33,158 bases of DNA from Planctomycetota bacterium (GCA_029259795.1 JAJDEM010000092.1:1-33158), one strand, 5' to 3'; shown: positions 1-10,168, counted from the first letter of the stretch. A program made the numbers and translations. The notes: generated by a model not told the origin, from the letters alone.

Positions 1-1562
1 CAGAAGCCGTCCTCCTCGGCGTCGAGAACCACCTCCAGCGGCGTGGTGCCGCCGAGCTTCTCGTCGATGGAGAGCATGCCCTGATGGATCGGGCTGTCCT
101 CCTTGAAGTAGTCCATGAAACGGTTCTCGACGTTGAGTCGCGTCAGCCCGAACCCAAAGACCACCGCCAGAACGCAGGTGATCGACAGCACCTTGTTGCG
201 GTGGTTCATCGACCAGACGCCCACCCGGGTGAAGGGCGAGGGCCGATCGATCGCGGCCAGGTGAACCGCAGGCTGCGGTCCCGTTCCCAGCAGCATGTTG
301 AGAGCCGGGAAGAGCAGGAAACTCAGCGCATAGGCGACGGCAATGCCGAGCACCATGATGAGTGCGAAGTCCATGACCGGACGAATCTGGCTGACGTACA
401 GGGAGCCGAAGCCGACCATCGTGGTCAGGGCTGTGTAGAGACACGGGCGTGCCATGTCCGACGCGCTGTGCGCCATGAGCCTTCCGTTGCTCCAGTCCGG
501 GTTGCCCGCATGGAGCTCGCGAAAGCGGACCACGATGTGGATGAGCATCGCCATGGCGACGATCAGCAGCAGCGAGACGAAGTTCGACGTCACGATGGTC
601 GCCGGCCAGTCGAGCAGGCCAAGGAGACCGATGATCGCGAGCACCGTCAGGCCGCAGATGATCGTCGGAAGCACGGTCCACTTCAGGGAGAGAAACAGGA
701 CGAACAGCATCAACAGGGCGAGAGCCAAGACGGAGAAGCCGAAGACCAACAAGTCGCTCTCGATGTAGTCGACGATGTCGACGTTGATCATCGGCACACC
801 GCCGATGTGGATCTCGCCGAGCTCTTCGTAGGCTGCGACGACCTCGCGAATCGACTCGATCTGCTGGCGCCTGGACACAGACCAGCGGGCGTCAGCGCGG
901 CTGAGCTCCGCCCCCAGCTCCACCAACCGGCCCTTCTGAGCGGGCGTCAGCTTGTTGGCATCCCGGAGGTCCCAGAGTTGGTAGCGCTCTTCTTCAAGCT
1001 CGGCGACCCCGGACTGTTGCTCGAGTGTGACCTGGAGCGCCGTCGTCTTGCCGTCGCGGCTCAGAAGCGCGTCGGCGAACAGGGGGCTCCTTGTGAGCTC
1101 GGCTCGGGCCAAGGCTCGATCGACGGCCGGGTCCGTGATGGTCACGAACCCGGTACCCAGGGCCGCGAGTCCGCGGTTGGGACTCTCGAACAGGGGCAAG
1201 TCCACAAGGCTGGTGACGCTGGCGACACCCTCAAGCGCCGCCAGGTCGTGGTCCAGTCGCGCGATCGCCGCCAGGGTCTCGGGCGCCAACAGGTCCTCGC
1301 CGGGGGTGACCGCTACGAAGACGCTGTCGTCGGCGCCGAAGGTTCTCCGGGTGTTGTCATAGAAGCGGAGGTCGGGGTCGTTCTCGAGAACGATGGCGTC
1401 GGAGCTGGCATCGACCCGGAAGTCCCGCGCGTACCAGGCAAGCAGGAGCACGGGAGCGAGAAGCACCAGCAGCGCGGTCCTTGGACGCTGGATCAGGGTC
1501 CTGAGGAGAGCGTTGCTCCTGCGACCCTCAGGATTTTGACCAGCCTCGTGGTCGGCGTGCAT
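1..1562 (-). CDS. RND superfamily / MMPL-type transporter, C-terminus truncated by window edge
   Basis: Not in the ORF track because no stop lies inside the window. The minus frame from ATG at 1562 reads MHADHEAGQNPEGRRSNALLRTLIQRPRTALLVLLAPVLLLAWYARDFRVDASSDAIVLENDPDLRFYDNTRRTFGADDSVFVAVTP..., and in the same frame further on MNHRNKVLSITCVLAVVFGFGLTRLNVENRFMDYFKEDSPIHQG. These are the duplicated TM plus 'ENRFMDYF' signatures of MMPL/RND proteins. Confidence 0.85.
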   Translation of the reverse strand, partial: MHADHEAGQNPEGRRSNALLRTLIQRPRTALLVLLAPVLLLAWYARDFRVDASSDAIVLENDPDLRFYDNTRRTFGADDSVFVAVTPGEDLLAPETLAAIARLDHDLAALEGVASVTSLVDLPLFESPNRGLAALGTGFVTITDPAVDRALARAELTRSPLFADALLSRDGKTTALQVTLEQQSGVAELEEERYQLWDLRDANKLTPAQKGRLVELGAELSRADARWSVSRRQQIESIREVVAAYEELGEIHIGGVPMINVDIVDYIESDLLVFGFSVLALALLMLFVLFLSLKWTVLPTIICGLTVLAIIGLLGLLDWPATIVTSNFVSLLLIVAMAMLIHIVVRFRELHAGNPDWSNGRLMAHSASDMARPCLYTALTTMVGFGSLYVSQIRPVMDFALIMVLGIAVAYALSFLLFPALNMLLGTGPQPAVHLAAIDRPSPFTRVGVWSMNHRNKVLSITCVLAVVFGFGLTRLNVENRFMDYFKEDSPIHQGMLSIDEKLGGTTPLEVVLDAEEDGF

Positions 1563-1674
1563 CGTGGCCTCCCGCAGCAGGATGATACGGGGCCCGGCAC
1601 GAGACCGCGCGATTCCGGACCTTCGGGTCGCGACGTGTGGGTGCTGCCGCCAGCTACGCCAACGCGTCGATGAC

Positions 1675-4071
1675 TCATTGCGGAACGGTGAGGGTCTTCT
1701 CGGGCTCGCCGGTCGTCACGGTGCCGACCTCGAGCCAGCGGTAGCTGAGCTTCCCTTGCGCATCCAGGTCCCGAACGTTTGCGAAGACCTTCCAAGTTCC
1801 GGGAGGGGCGGCCTTCCAGCTCACGGGATGGGTCCTGAATTGGTGCTTGTAGCTCGGTCCCCCACTGACCCGCTCGACGCGCACGCCCGAAGCGGAGTTG
1901 CCGCGTGTGCCGAAGACCACGCGAAACTGCAAGCGCGGCGTCGTGTCGATGCGGATCTCAAGATCATGCGTGCCCGCAGCAACGTCGTCGGTCACGACCG
2001 TGCGTCCCGAGCGGCCGGGCAGCCGAGCCGAGACGCGGTAGCTGCGGGACGGCTTCAGCGTGGTGATCCGGAAGGTCCCGTCCGGATACGACGCTGCACC
2101 GTGGAGCACCTCCCGTCTCGGCGCAGGCCCCAGGACCGACACAAGCACGGCGGCCAGCGGGGCCCCCGTCTCGTCCACGACCCGGCCAGCGATCGTAGCC
2201 CCCTTGAGCAGCTGGACCGTGCGCTCCTTGGGACCGGCTTCGATGCCCGTGGCGCCGCCGAGCGCGTGATGGCCCACGACCTCAAGGTCATAGACCCCGG
2301 TCATGAGCTGCACGAGCCAGAACCTGCCCTGCGCGTCCGTGTCAGCGAACGCGCTGCCGTAGGCGGGTCCCTGGTGGCTCGGCGCGCTCCGCATCTGCGC
2401 GACAACCCGGCGCTTGGGGACCGGCGCACCGGCGGCATCCACCACGCGCCCGTGGATCAAGGAGCCGGGCAGGCGCAGGATCACGCCCGCCGTCCCCGCG
2501 GCGATCCCCGTTGCGATGGGACTACTTCGAGCCCAGGCCCGGTGTGCGCTCTGTCCAGGCGTCGTGAAGCTGAACTTGTGGGCGCCCGCCGCAAGGCCTC
2601 CGATCCGGAAGGAGCCATCCGCGGCGGTGACGGCGCTGCCCCACGACCCGCCGTCCATACCCAGGGCGTGAACACCGAAGCCCGGCAGGGGTATGTCAGC
2701 GAGGCAGACGAGGCGCCCGGCAATCGCGAGCGTCCCGGCAGGCGGCGGGGCCGGTGGCCTCTTGGAGCGCTCGGCCCTCACGCGCGCGCGCTTCGCCTCA
2801 CGGACGGCGCGCGCCTTGGCCCTGGCTGCCTTGACGCGGCCGTCCCAGCGGTCCAGGGCGTGGAGGCACTCCCGGCGCACGGCGTAGGACTCCGTCGTCT
2901 CGTGCGCCAGCCGCTCGAGCAACGGAGCGAGTTCCGCGCCGAAGCTTCGCTCGAGCGCTGCAAGGACGTCCTTGCTGAACTTGACGCCGATGCCCGTCTT
3001 GCCGCGCACGACGCTGATTTGAATGGAGGCCATCTTGGCGCCACTTGCGCGTGCGCCGGGCTCTGGTGCCTCGAGAAGCCGGCGAACGATCGGTACCGCG
3101 GCTGTGCCGGTCGCGAGCAGGCCCGGCGACACGATCGGCGTTCCCGGCGCGCCGAGCGTGCGAGCCATCTGCTCGGCGATCTCAAAGGCCTCGGGGGTTT
3201 CGTCCTCAAGAAGCATCGACTGCAGGAACCAGAACGCACGGCGCTCCGTCGGGCGCATGGTGAGCCAGCGCTTCCACGTTGACGCCACTTCCGCCAGGGC
3301 CAGCGGAGCGAAGGCTTCACGATGCGCTGCACGGTGCACTGCACGCTCTCCCGCGCTCAGCTGCTCGGCCCACGCGGCGAAAACGGCGGTGCGCCGCTCT
3401 CCCTCGAGCCGAGGGAGGAGTGCCTTGGCTCCCCGAAGCCAGTCCCTCGTAGCGGGTAGGACTACAAGTAGCCCGGCAACGACCGCGCAGCGCGACGGAT
3501 CCTCTTGAGCGGCAGCGCATCCGACGAGCTCGCTGACGAGCAGCGAGGGCTGGAGGACGCGATCCATGGCGCCGTGGCGCAGCGTCGAGCGCGCGCGGTC
3601 GTACTCACCGCGCCGGAGTCCGGCCACGATGTCCGCCAGCGTGACGAACCGGAATAGAAACGCCCGCAAGGGCTTGAACTCAGCCCGCGCTCCGATGCGC
3701 ACGCGGGCACGCTGCACATCACCGAGGCCGACGGTGACGTCCCAGTTGCTGTGTAGGGATGGGTGCATCGCGCCAGGCCAGACCTTGAAGAAGCGCGAGG
3801 CGGCCACGGCGCGCCTGCCCTGCTCCAGCTCCGCCGGCGTCAATCGAAAGGTCAGCACGAGACTCGGCGCGACCTTGGCGCCTGCCGCCTGCGTGACGCG
3901 GGTGCTGCCGTCAGGATCGATTTCGATGCGTGTCCATCCGGAGCGCTGCATGTCCACGGTGCTGGTCGCCGAGATGCGCAGCGGCTTCGGCTTGTCCTCA
4001 CCCTGCGCCGAACGTCCAGGCGTCGCCGCGACGAGCAGCAGGAGCACGGACAAACGCAGCACACACGACAT
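1675..4071 (-). CDS. Exported protein with carboxypeptidase-regulatory-like (beta-sandwich) repeats
   Basis: 798 aa. N-terminal signal peptide MSCVLRLSVLLLLVAATPGRSAQG. Repeats of the type 'GRVVDAAGAPVPKRRVVAQ...DAQGRFWLVQLMTGVYDLEV' and 'GRVVDETGAPLAAVLVSV...PDGTFRITTLKPSRSYRVSA'. Confidence 0.8.
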   Translation of the reverse strand: MSCVLRLSVLLLLVAATPGRSAQGEDKPKPLRISATSTVDMQRSGWTRIEIDPDGSTRVTQAAGAKVAPSLVLTFRLTPAELEQGRRAVAASRFFKVWPGAMHPSLHSNWDVTVGLGDVQRARVRIGARAEFKPLRAFLFRFVTLADIVAGLRRGEYDRARSTLRHGAMDRVLQPSLLVSELVGCAAAQEDPSRCAVVAGLLVVLPATRDWLRGAKALLPRLEGERRTAVFAAWAEQLSAGERAVHRAAHREAFAPLALAEVASTWKRWLTMRPTERRAFWFLQSMLLEDETPEAFEIAEQMARTLGAPGTPIVSPGLLATGTAAVPIVRRLLEAPEPGARASGAKMASIQISVVRGKTGIGVKFSKDVLAALERSFGAELAPLLERLAHETTESYAVRRECLHALDRWDGRVKAARAKARAVREAKRARVRAERSKRPPAPPPAGTLAIAGRLVCLADIPLPGFGVHALGMDGGSWGSAVTAADGSFRIGGLAAGAHKFSFTTPGQSAHRAWARSSPIATGIAAGTAGVILRLPGSLIHGRVVDAAGAPVPKRRVVAQMRSAPSHQGPAYGSAFADTDAQGRFWLVQLMTGVYDLEVVGHHALGGATGIEAGPKERTVQLLKGATIAGRVVDETGAPLAAVLVSVLGPAPRREVLHGAASYPDGTFRITTLKPSRSYRVSARLPGRSGRTVVTDDVAAGTHDLEIRIDTTPRLQFRVVFGTRGNSASGVRVERVSGGPSYKHQFRTHPVSWKAAPPGTWKVFANVRDLDAQGKLSYRWLEVGTVTTGEPEKTLTVPQ

Positions 4072-4227
4072 GGGTCCAGCGTAACGGCACGGGAGGCACC
4101 GCCGGCCGGTCCCGTGTTCGCGCCTCCACAGCCGAGGTCCGAGGCCTGCCCGAGCCCCCTGCGATTGTGCTGCCCCGCCGGAGCCCGTACCCTGAGGTCG
4201 CTAAGCGCTCGAACGGGGAGGTGGGGA

Positions 4228-5355
4228 ATGCGAGGTTCAGTCGTTCTTTTGGCTGGGGTGCTGGGCGTCGGTCTGCTCATGGGGCTGATCGGCACCGCCC
4301 GTGCGGGCGATCCCGATCTCGCGAAGTTCCTTCTGCAGCATGGCCGGACGGCGTTGTTGAAGGGCGACTACGACGACGCGCTCACCAAGCTTCGCAAGGC
4401 GCGGGTCGAAGACCCCACGTTGATCGAGGCGACGTACGTGATCGCCCTCGTCCTTGAACGCAAGAAGGAGCCCACCAAGGCCGTCTTGGAGTACAGAGCG
4501 TTCCAACTCGGTGCGGAGGCCGCACAGCGCGACGCGAAGCTCAGCAAGAAGATGTCCAAGTTCCTCAAGAAGGCCATGGGGCGCCTCAAGGCCCTCGATG
4601 CGGGCAACACTGAGATCAACAAGGCGCAGGCAGCGTTCGCAACGGGCCTTTGCATCTCGGCCCGGGCCATGGCCTCCACCGATGCGGGCCTCGCCATTCG
4701 TATGCTGAAGGTCGCCCGTGCCGCGGCGCCTGACCACAACGATGCCCGCAACATGCTGGACGAGATGGCCAGTGGGTTCATTCCTCTCGCATCGGTCTTC
4801 GACAGCGTCCACGACTGGCAGGACGTCATCAAGAGTTCCATGCTGGGCAAGAATCCCGGCTGGACCTACCAGGGCACCAAGATTGCCGTAACGACCCTCG
4901 GCGGCTCCCTCATTCGTCCGCCGGGGGGCTACGAGAGCGGTCCCACTTACGCACTCACAGCAGACCTCGCACTGAAGGACAAGCCATCTCTCCAGAAGAC
5001 CATGACTGCCGGGCTGCTCTTTGGCATCGCCAAGGACGAAGGCTTCGCAGCGATCATCCTCCAGGACGAAGGGAAGAAGGATCGGCTCGCTCTATCCGCG
5101 ATGTCCCTGAGTCCGCCCAAGGACCGTCCGCTGAAGATCGTCAACCTCCCCAAGTGGACCGGGGGCACGACCCATCGGGTGTCCGTCCTGGTGGAAGGAA
5201 AACGCATCCGTCTGTTCTTCGACAACGAGTTGGCGATCGACCACAAGGTGTCGGGTCGAGACGACCTCGGCGGGACCATCGGCGTCTCCTTCCAAAACAC
5301 CACGCTCGACATCAAGCAGTTTCGCGTCGGCAAGGTCGTGGGAGGTGCCAAGTGA
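4228..5355 (+). CDS. Exported TPR protein with C-terminal LamG/DUF1080-like domain
   Basis: ORF trimmed to ATG 4228, preceded by GGGGAGGTGGGG. Signal peptide MRGSVVLLAGVLGVGLLMGLIGTARAG, TPR-like helices, then a C-terminal 'HRVSVLVEGKRIRLFFDNELAIDHKV...GTIGVSFQNTTLDIKQFRV'. Confidence 0.75.
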   Translation: MRGSVVLLAGVLGVGLLMGLIGTARAGDPDLAKFLLQHGRTALLKGDYDDALTKLRKARVEDPTLIEATYVIALVLERKKEPTKAVLEYRAFQLGAEAAQRDAKLSKKMSKFLKKAMGRLKALDAGNTEINKAQAAFATGLCISARAMASTDAGLAIRMLKVARAAAPDHNDARNMLDEMASGFIPLASVFDSVHDWQDVIKSSMLGKNPGWTYQGTKIAVTTLGGSLIRPPGGYESGPTYALTADLALKDKPSLQKTMTAGLLFGIAKDEGFAAIILQDEGKKDRLALSAMSLSPPKDRPLKIVNLPKWTGGTTHRVSVLVEGKRIRLFFDNELAIDHKVSGRDDLGGTIGVSFQNTTLDIKQFRVGKVVGGAK

Positions 5356-6431
5356 TGCGCTACCTGCTGATGTGCCTATGCCTCCTTGGCTCGCTGAGCA
5401 TCGCCGCTCCGCTGGGCGCGGAGGATGCGAAGCCTCCGAAGGCGCTGGTCGACGCGCGCGCGGCATTGGCCGCGAAGGACTACGACAAGGCGTGCACACT
5501 GGCCGAGGCCGCCATGGCCGGAAAGCCCAGCAAGGTGCACTACCGCGAAGCCGTAGTCATCCGCGGCGAAGGCTACCTGGGCCAGAAGAACACGAAGAAG
5601 GGTGTAGCCTGGCTTCGCGAGGTGCTCCTCCTCCTCGAGGCCAACGTGCCGCTCTCCGACGCGGAGCAGGACCTGTGGACCCGAGCGCGCAAGGCGATCG
5701 GAGCGGCCAGTCCGGACGACGCCGGGCTGCACAAGAAGATGAGCAAGCAGTCCGGCAAGATGGTCAGCATCTCGAAGAAATGGCTCAAGAAGGACCCCAA
5801 GGCAGCGGAGCGCGCGGCGCTCGCGGCACTGGCACTCGATCCCGCCAGCAAGCGCGCACGAGCCGCGTTCGACGCTGCACGCAAGGCCATGGGCGCCGTG
5901 CCCCAAGAGTTGCTCGAAGTCGCAAAGATGGCCGGCTGGCGGGGACTGACCGACAAGAACTGGCCGCGTGAGAACGGCGTCCTCGTTGGGTTCGTCGACA
6001 AGACGGCCATGATGTTGACGACCGAGCGCGAGTGGACGGGCAACTTCGACGTTGTCCTCGAGGCTCGGGTCATTGAGTTCTACAGCAACAACGGACCGCC
6101 CCTCTTCGCACTCGCTTGCCCCTTCGTCTCCGACAGCCGCTACGTCACACTCAGCTGCATGGCGGCCCAAGCGGAGCTGTATGAGTGGACGAGCAAGCGG
6201 GACGGAAAGACGCACGCGAAGAAGGCCTACAAGGAGCTGGGCAAGAAGGTCGACCCCAAAGACTGGGTGCGCTACGAGTTGCGAGCGCGCGACGACGAGC
6301 TCATTGCCCTCGTCAATGGCAACGAGATCGGTCGCCAGCTACGCCCCGACTACCTGAAGACGTTTCGCATTGGCATGAAGGTGCAGTTCTGCAAGGTCGA
6401 GGTCCGCAGCGTGAAGATCGTCCGCCGCTGA
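5355..6431 (+). CDS. Exported TPR protein with C-terminal LamG/DUF1080-like domain (paralogue of preceding gene)
   Basis: ATG at 5355 overlaps the preceding TGA (TGATG). Signal peptide MRYLLMCLCLLGSLSIAAPLGA. C-terminal 'RYELRARDDELIALVNGNEIGRQLRPDYLKTFRIGMKVQFCKVEVRSVKIVRR'. Confidence 0.75.
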   Translation: MRYLLMCLCLLGSLSIAAPLGAEDAKPPKALVDARAALAAKDYDKACTLAEAAMAGKPSKVHYREAVVIRGEGYLGQKNTKKGVAWLREVLLLLEANVPLSDAEQDLWTRARKAIGAASPDDAGLHKKMSKQSGKMVSISKKWLKKDPKAAERAALAALALDPASKRARAAFDAARKAMGAVPQELLEVAKMAGWRGLTDKNWPRENGVLVGFVDKTAMMLTTEREWTGNFDVVLEARVIEFYSNNGPPLFALACPFVSDSRYVTLSCMAAQAELYEWTSKRDGKTHAKKAYKELGKKVDPKDWVRYELRARDDELIALVNGNEIGRQLRPDYLKTFRIGMKVQFCKVEVRSVKIVRR

Positions 6432-6450
6432 ACCTTGGGAGAAGGCAACA

Positions 6451-7794
6451 ATGCGCCACGCAGTGCTCGTAGCCATGTCGTTGGCCGTGCTCCTTGGCTC
6501 CATGCGGAGCGTCCACGCCGAGGACGAACCTCACGCGGCACCGGAGAGCACACAGTTCCTGGATAGTCTGGCCCCAGGGCTTACGAAGGCACACCGCTCC
6601 GGGAAGCTCGTGTTCGTCTGGATCTCGCGCCGTGAGCCCGATGAACTCACGGGACGGATTCAACGCGCCCTGTTCACCGGGCCCGGCAGCCGCGCCATCG
6701 GAGAACAGGCCGTCGCCGTGCGTCTGCGCGTGGGCGCGCCCTACGACGAGAAGGCGAGCGCTTTGCTTCGCCGGTACGAAATCCGCGACGTTCCGACGTT
6801 CCTGATCCTGACCGCAGACGGCGCCCTCATCACGAACGAGCTGACGAGGTCCGGGGAAGGCATTTTGCAGCACCTCGCGGCCGGGCGCGAGGCCGAGTCG
6901 CGTTGGACGATCTCAGAGGCAGAGTGGAAGAGAGCCAAGGACAGGGAAACGCGCCGCCATCTTGCGAGCGTTTATCGCGCCCGGAAGGAGTGGGCGAAAG
7001 CAGGCACCGTCCTGGGCGAGATGGTGAAGACGGAAGCACAGCTCGAAGACCAACTCGCGCTGCTCCATACCCTACGCCACACAGGGCCTGACAAGCGTCG
7101 CGTGAGTCTGCTGCAGAAGCTCCTCGCCGCGAACCCGAAGGACAGGCGGTGGGTCGTCTGGCGCATCGAACTCGCCTTGATTGGCATTGCCAGGCCCTTG
7201 CCAATCTCGCGCAACGAGTACCTTGCTTCCGTTCCGGCTCAGATGAAGGCACTCCGGCTGATGGCTGCGGAGGTGACACCGATAGAGCACCAAGTCGAAA
7301 TCCACACGTCCCTCGCCCGAGGGCATGAGGAGCTCGGCGAGTTGGACGGGATGCGCGCTGAGTGCATGGTCGTCCGGAGCAAGCTAGAGAAGCTGCCAAA
7401 GCGTCCCGACCTCCGAAGGGCGCTGGCCATGATGTTCGTGACGGCTGGCGCGCCCGAGGAAGCCAAGACGGAGTTCCTGCGCGTCGTCAAGGAGCACCCC
7501 AAGTCCGACGAGGCTCCCAATGCGCTCCTTGGCCTCGCCCATGTCTGGTATGGCGAGGCACGGGGGCAAGAGAGCGTGCTCGATCGCAAGGCCATGGACG
7601 CGGCCGGCATGGCGCTCGAGTACCTGGCGAAGCTTGAGACGGGCTACCCCGACAGCGAGGCCCAGCAGCACGCCAGGGAGCAGGCGATGCCCGCGGTGAT
7701 CCAACTGATCGAAGAGCAGATGGCAGCCAGCCGATCCGTAGGAAAGGGCAAGGACGAGCCCGGCGGGAACAAGGGGGGGAAGGACGACAAGTAG
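6451..7794 (+). CDS. Exported thioredoxin-fold protein (no CxxC) with TPR-like C-terminal region
   Basis: 447 aa. Signal peptide MRHAVLVAMSLAVLLGSMRSVHA, then 'SGKLVFVWISRREPDEL...YEIRDVPTFLILTADGALI' (thioredoxin fold with cis-Pro VPT but no redox cysteines), then helical repeats. Confidence 0.65.
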   Translation: MRHAVLVAMSLAVLLGSMRSVHAEDEPHAAPESTQFLDSLAPGLTKAHRSGKLVFVWISRREPDELTGRIQRALFTGPGSRAIGEQAVAVRLRVGAPYDEKASALLRRYEIRDVPTFLILTADGALITNELTRSGEGILQHLAAGREAESRWTISEAEWKRAKDRETRRHLASVYRARKEWAKAGTVLGEMVKTEAQLEDQLALLHTLRHTGPDKRRVSLLQKLLAANPKDRRWVVWRIELALIGIARPLPISRNEYLASVPAQMKALRLMAAEVTPIEHQVEIHTSLARGHEELGELDGMRAECMVVRSKLEKLPKRPDLRRALAMMFVTAGAPEEAKTEFLRVVKEHPKSDEAPNALLGLAHVWYGEARGQESVLDRKAMDAAGMALEYLAKLETGYPDSEAQQHAREQAMPAVIQLIEEQMAASRSVGKGKDEPGGNKGGKDDK

Positions 7795-7880
7795 GTGGAG
7801 CGCCTCGGCACGCCGAGGAGCGCCAGTCGGCCCAGGGATCTCGAGACCGGTTTGGTCATGCCGACGATCCCGTTGCCGAG

Positions 7881-9881
7881 CTACTTGCGCTTGATGTCCA
7901 ACGTGACGTCAATGAGCATGGTCCCCGGCATGACGGCGCCCTTCGGCCCGAAGGGGAGCTCGGAGTACTCAACCTCCATATCGAGGCGCATCTGGAAGGT
8001 GCTCATCTCCGGCGTGGCGTGGGTGAGATGGATGACGGACGTGCTCTTGCCGCGCCCCGTGAGCGCCAACAGCTTCACGCGCATGTTCTCTGCGCCCGTG
8101 TAGAGCTCGCCGACCTCCTGCTCGTTGGCGATCTCCGTCACGGATGCCTTCACCTCGACGCGATCGCCGTCGAGTGCTACGAGCTCGTAGCGCCTCGTGT
8201 GGCGCAGGCGCATGCCGGAGGAGATCACCACCTCGGCGACCTCCCAGATGGCACCCACGCCGATCGGCTCGACCGGGAACGGGATCGGCAGCGTTCCCAT
8301 GGTCCAGGCAATCACTTCGATCTGCTGCCGGCTGCCATCGGGGATGGCGAGGCCCTCGGCCAAGGCGTAGGAACGCGGCACACCGTTGGGGGCATAGATC
8401 GCCTCCCCCGCCAGGGCACGGTAGGCCGCTTCCTCTGCCATCCGCCCAGCAAGCTGGGCCTTGGTCAGCGGTGCCGGGGCGGGGGCCTGAGCCCCTACGG
8501 CGACGCCACCTTCCCCAAGCGTGAGCTCGGTCGCCCGCCAGGGGAGCCGCAGGTCTGTCGCTGCCCCGGAGGAACCGGGCTCGCAGTCGATGGTGAGCGT
8601 CACCGGGCGCTCGGCGAGCACGATCGGCGCCATGGCCGGCGCCTTGCTCGCCGCACCGCCGGGCTTGCTGCTCGGGCGACCGACGTTGACCGTCACACGC
8701 TGTTCGTAGTCCAGCGTGAGCGTCTCGGAATGCGCGTCGTTCCACCGATAGCGCAGCGCGCGCCGCGGCTCCGCCCCCGCCTCCAAGAGCTTCACATCGA
8801 ACTCGCCGATGCGGTTCACGGCGCCATCCCCGAGAGGCGACCAATCACCGCCGCCTCGCAGAAGCACGCCGGCGACGACAAGCAGCAGCAGCAGGAGCAG
8901 GCCGCCTGCGATCCACGCGACGACCTTCGTCGCGCTCGCGCTGGCGACCGGTGCCGCAGCAGCCTCGGGCGCAGGCGCAAGGGCCGCGTCGAACGCGTCC
9001 ATGAACGCACTACACGAGGCGTAGCGATCCTCCGGACTCTTCGCCAGGCCGTTCATGACGGCAGCGGCAGCAGCCGCAGGAAGATCCGGAACCAAGTCGG
9101 CAAGGTCATCGGGGGGTTCCCCACCCTTGCGAACGAGGATCTCGATGGGCGTGCCCTCGGTGAACGGCGGGCGATCGGCCAGGCACTCATAGAGCATGGA
9201 CGCCAGCGCGTACTGATCGGCCGCGGGCAACAGGTCGCCACCGAAGCCTTGCTCCGGAGCCATGTACTTGGGCGAGCCGATGCCCGTGCCGACATCCGTC
9301 AGGTTCGCATCGTCTGCCTCGAGCACCTTGGCAACGCCGAAGTCGGACAAGAAGACGTGGCCGTCCTCGTCGAAGAGGATGTTGGCCGGCTTCACGTCGC
9401 GGTGGATCGTTCCGCGGGTGTGGACGAAATCCAGCGTCGTCGCCATGGTGCGCATCCAGGGCACGAACTCGTCTCGCGGCAGCGGCCCCTCGCACGCCTC
9501 CATGCGCTCCTCGAGCGTTCCGCCGCCCAGGTACTGGAGCACGAAGAAGGGCACCTGCTCGTGCTCGCCCTGGGCGAGGATGCGTGCGATGTGGGGATGC
9601 GCCAGGCGGACGAGTTCCTTGATCTCACGCGCGAAGCGCGGACGAAAACCGGGCTCGCTCAGGAACTTCACGTGCGGCACCTTGATGACCACGCGCATGC
9701 CGAGATTCTCGTCGCGGCCGCTGTAGATGCTGCCCATCCCCCCTTCGGCGATCTTCTCCTCCACGCGGTAGATCCCGAGCAGGATGAGACCTGCGAAGTC
9801 CACAGTGAACCGGTCCGGCACACCGCTGCCTGAGTCGCCGACCGGCGGGTTGTCTACGGGGTGGGAGTCGTCGTTGCTCAT
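7881..9881 (-). CDS. Transmembrane Ser/Thr protein kinase (Hanks type) with extracytoplasmic C-terminal domain
   Basis: ORF trimmed to ATG at 9881 (MSNDDSHPVDNPPVG...). Kinase motifs GGMGSIYSG, VVIKVPH, HRDVKPANILFDE, DFGVAKV and MAPEQ, then TM 'VVAWIAGGLLLLLLLVVAGVLL' and a long C-terminal region. Confidence 0.9.
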   Translation of the reverse strand: MSNDDSHPVDNPPVGDSGSGVPDRFTVDFAGLILLGIYRVEEKIAEGGMGSIYSGRDENLGMRVVIKVPHVKFLSEPGFRPRFAREIKELVRLAHPHIARILAQGEHEQVPFFVLQYLGGGTLEERMEACEGPLPRDEFVPWMRTMATTLDFVHTRGTIHRDVKPANILFDEDGHVFLSDFGVAKVLEADDANLTDVGTGIGSPKYMAPEQGFGGDLLPAADQYALASMLYECLADRPPFTEGTPIEILVRKGGEPPDDLADLVPDLPAAAAAAVMNGLAKSPEDRYASCSAFMDAFDAALAPAPEAAAAPVASASATKVVAWIAGGLLLLLLLVVAGVLLRGGGDWSPLGDGAVNRIGEFDVKLLEAGAEPRRALRYRWNDAHSETLTLDYEQRVTVNVGRPSSKPGGAASKAPAMAPIVLAERPVTLTIDCEPGSSGAATDLRLPWRATELTLGEGGVAVGAQAPAPAPLTKAQLAGRMAEEAAYRALAGEAIYAPNGVPRSYALAEGLAIPDGSRQQIEVIAWTMGTLPIPFPVEPIGVGAIWEVAEVVISSGMRLRHTRRYELVALDGDRVEVKASVTEIANEQEVGELYTGAENMRVKLLALTGRGKSTSVIHLTHATPEMSTFQMRLDMEVEYSELPFGPKGAVMPGTMLIDVTLDIKRK

Positions 9882-10168
9882 CGTGGCTCTCTTGGGAGGG
9901 CCCAGGGTACCGACCCGCCAGCGATTCGCTGCGGCTCGCTGGAGACCGAGCGGCCCGGCAGGCGCCCAGACGCGGTAGCAGGAATTTTTCCTCGGCCGTT
10001 GCGGTGGCGGCTCACCGCATGAGCCAACGCCCGCGATGCGGCACCCGTGTCCTGATAGCAAGCACGACGGAAGCTGGCGCACGTGGATGGCATGCCTCAC
10101 CTTCCATGAGTCGCCTACGGCGCGCGGCCTCACGTCACCAAGGCACGTGCGCCTTGGGTGGCCCACCC

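Noticed and set aside
84-1673. 529-aa plus-strand ORF
   Set aside because: Antisense to the MMPL/RND transporter frame; low-complexity composition rich in R/H/D/Q/E typical of a GC-rich shadow ORF.
1564-3282. 572-aa plus-strand ORF
   Set aside because: Antisense to the 798-aa exported CarboxypepD_reg-like protein; no motif.
8019-9833. 604-aa plus-strand ORF
   Set aside because: Entirely antisense to the Ser/Thr kinase, which has clear catalytic motifs; composition is shadow-like.
9980-9992. AGGAA-TTT-TTCCT small inverted repeat upstream of the kinase
   Set aside because: Short arms and no positional context; cannot be distinguished from chance.
10156-10168. GGGTG-GCC-CACCC hairpin next to the propeller gene stop
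   Set aside because: Five-bp stem without a U-tract; too weak to call a terminator.
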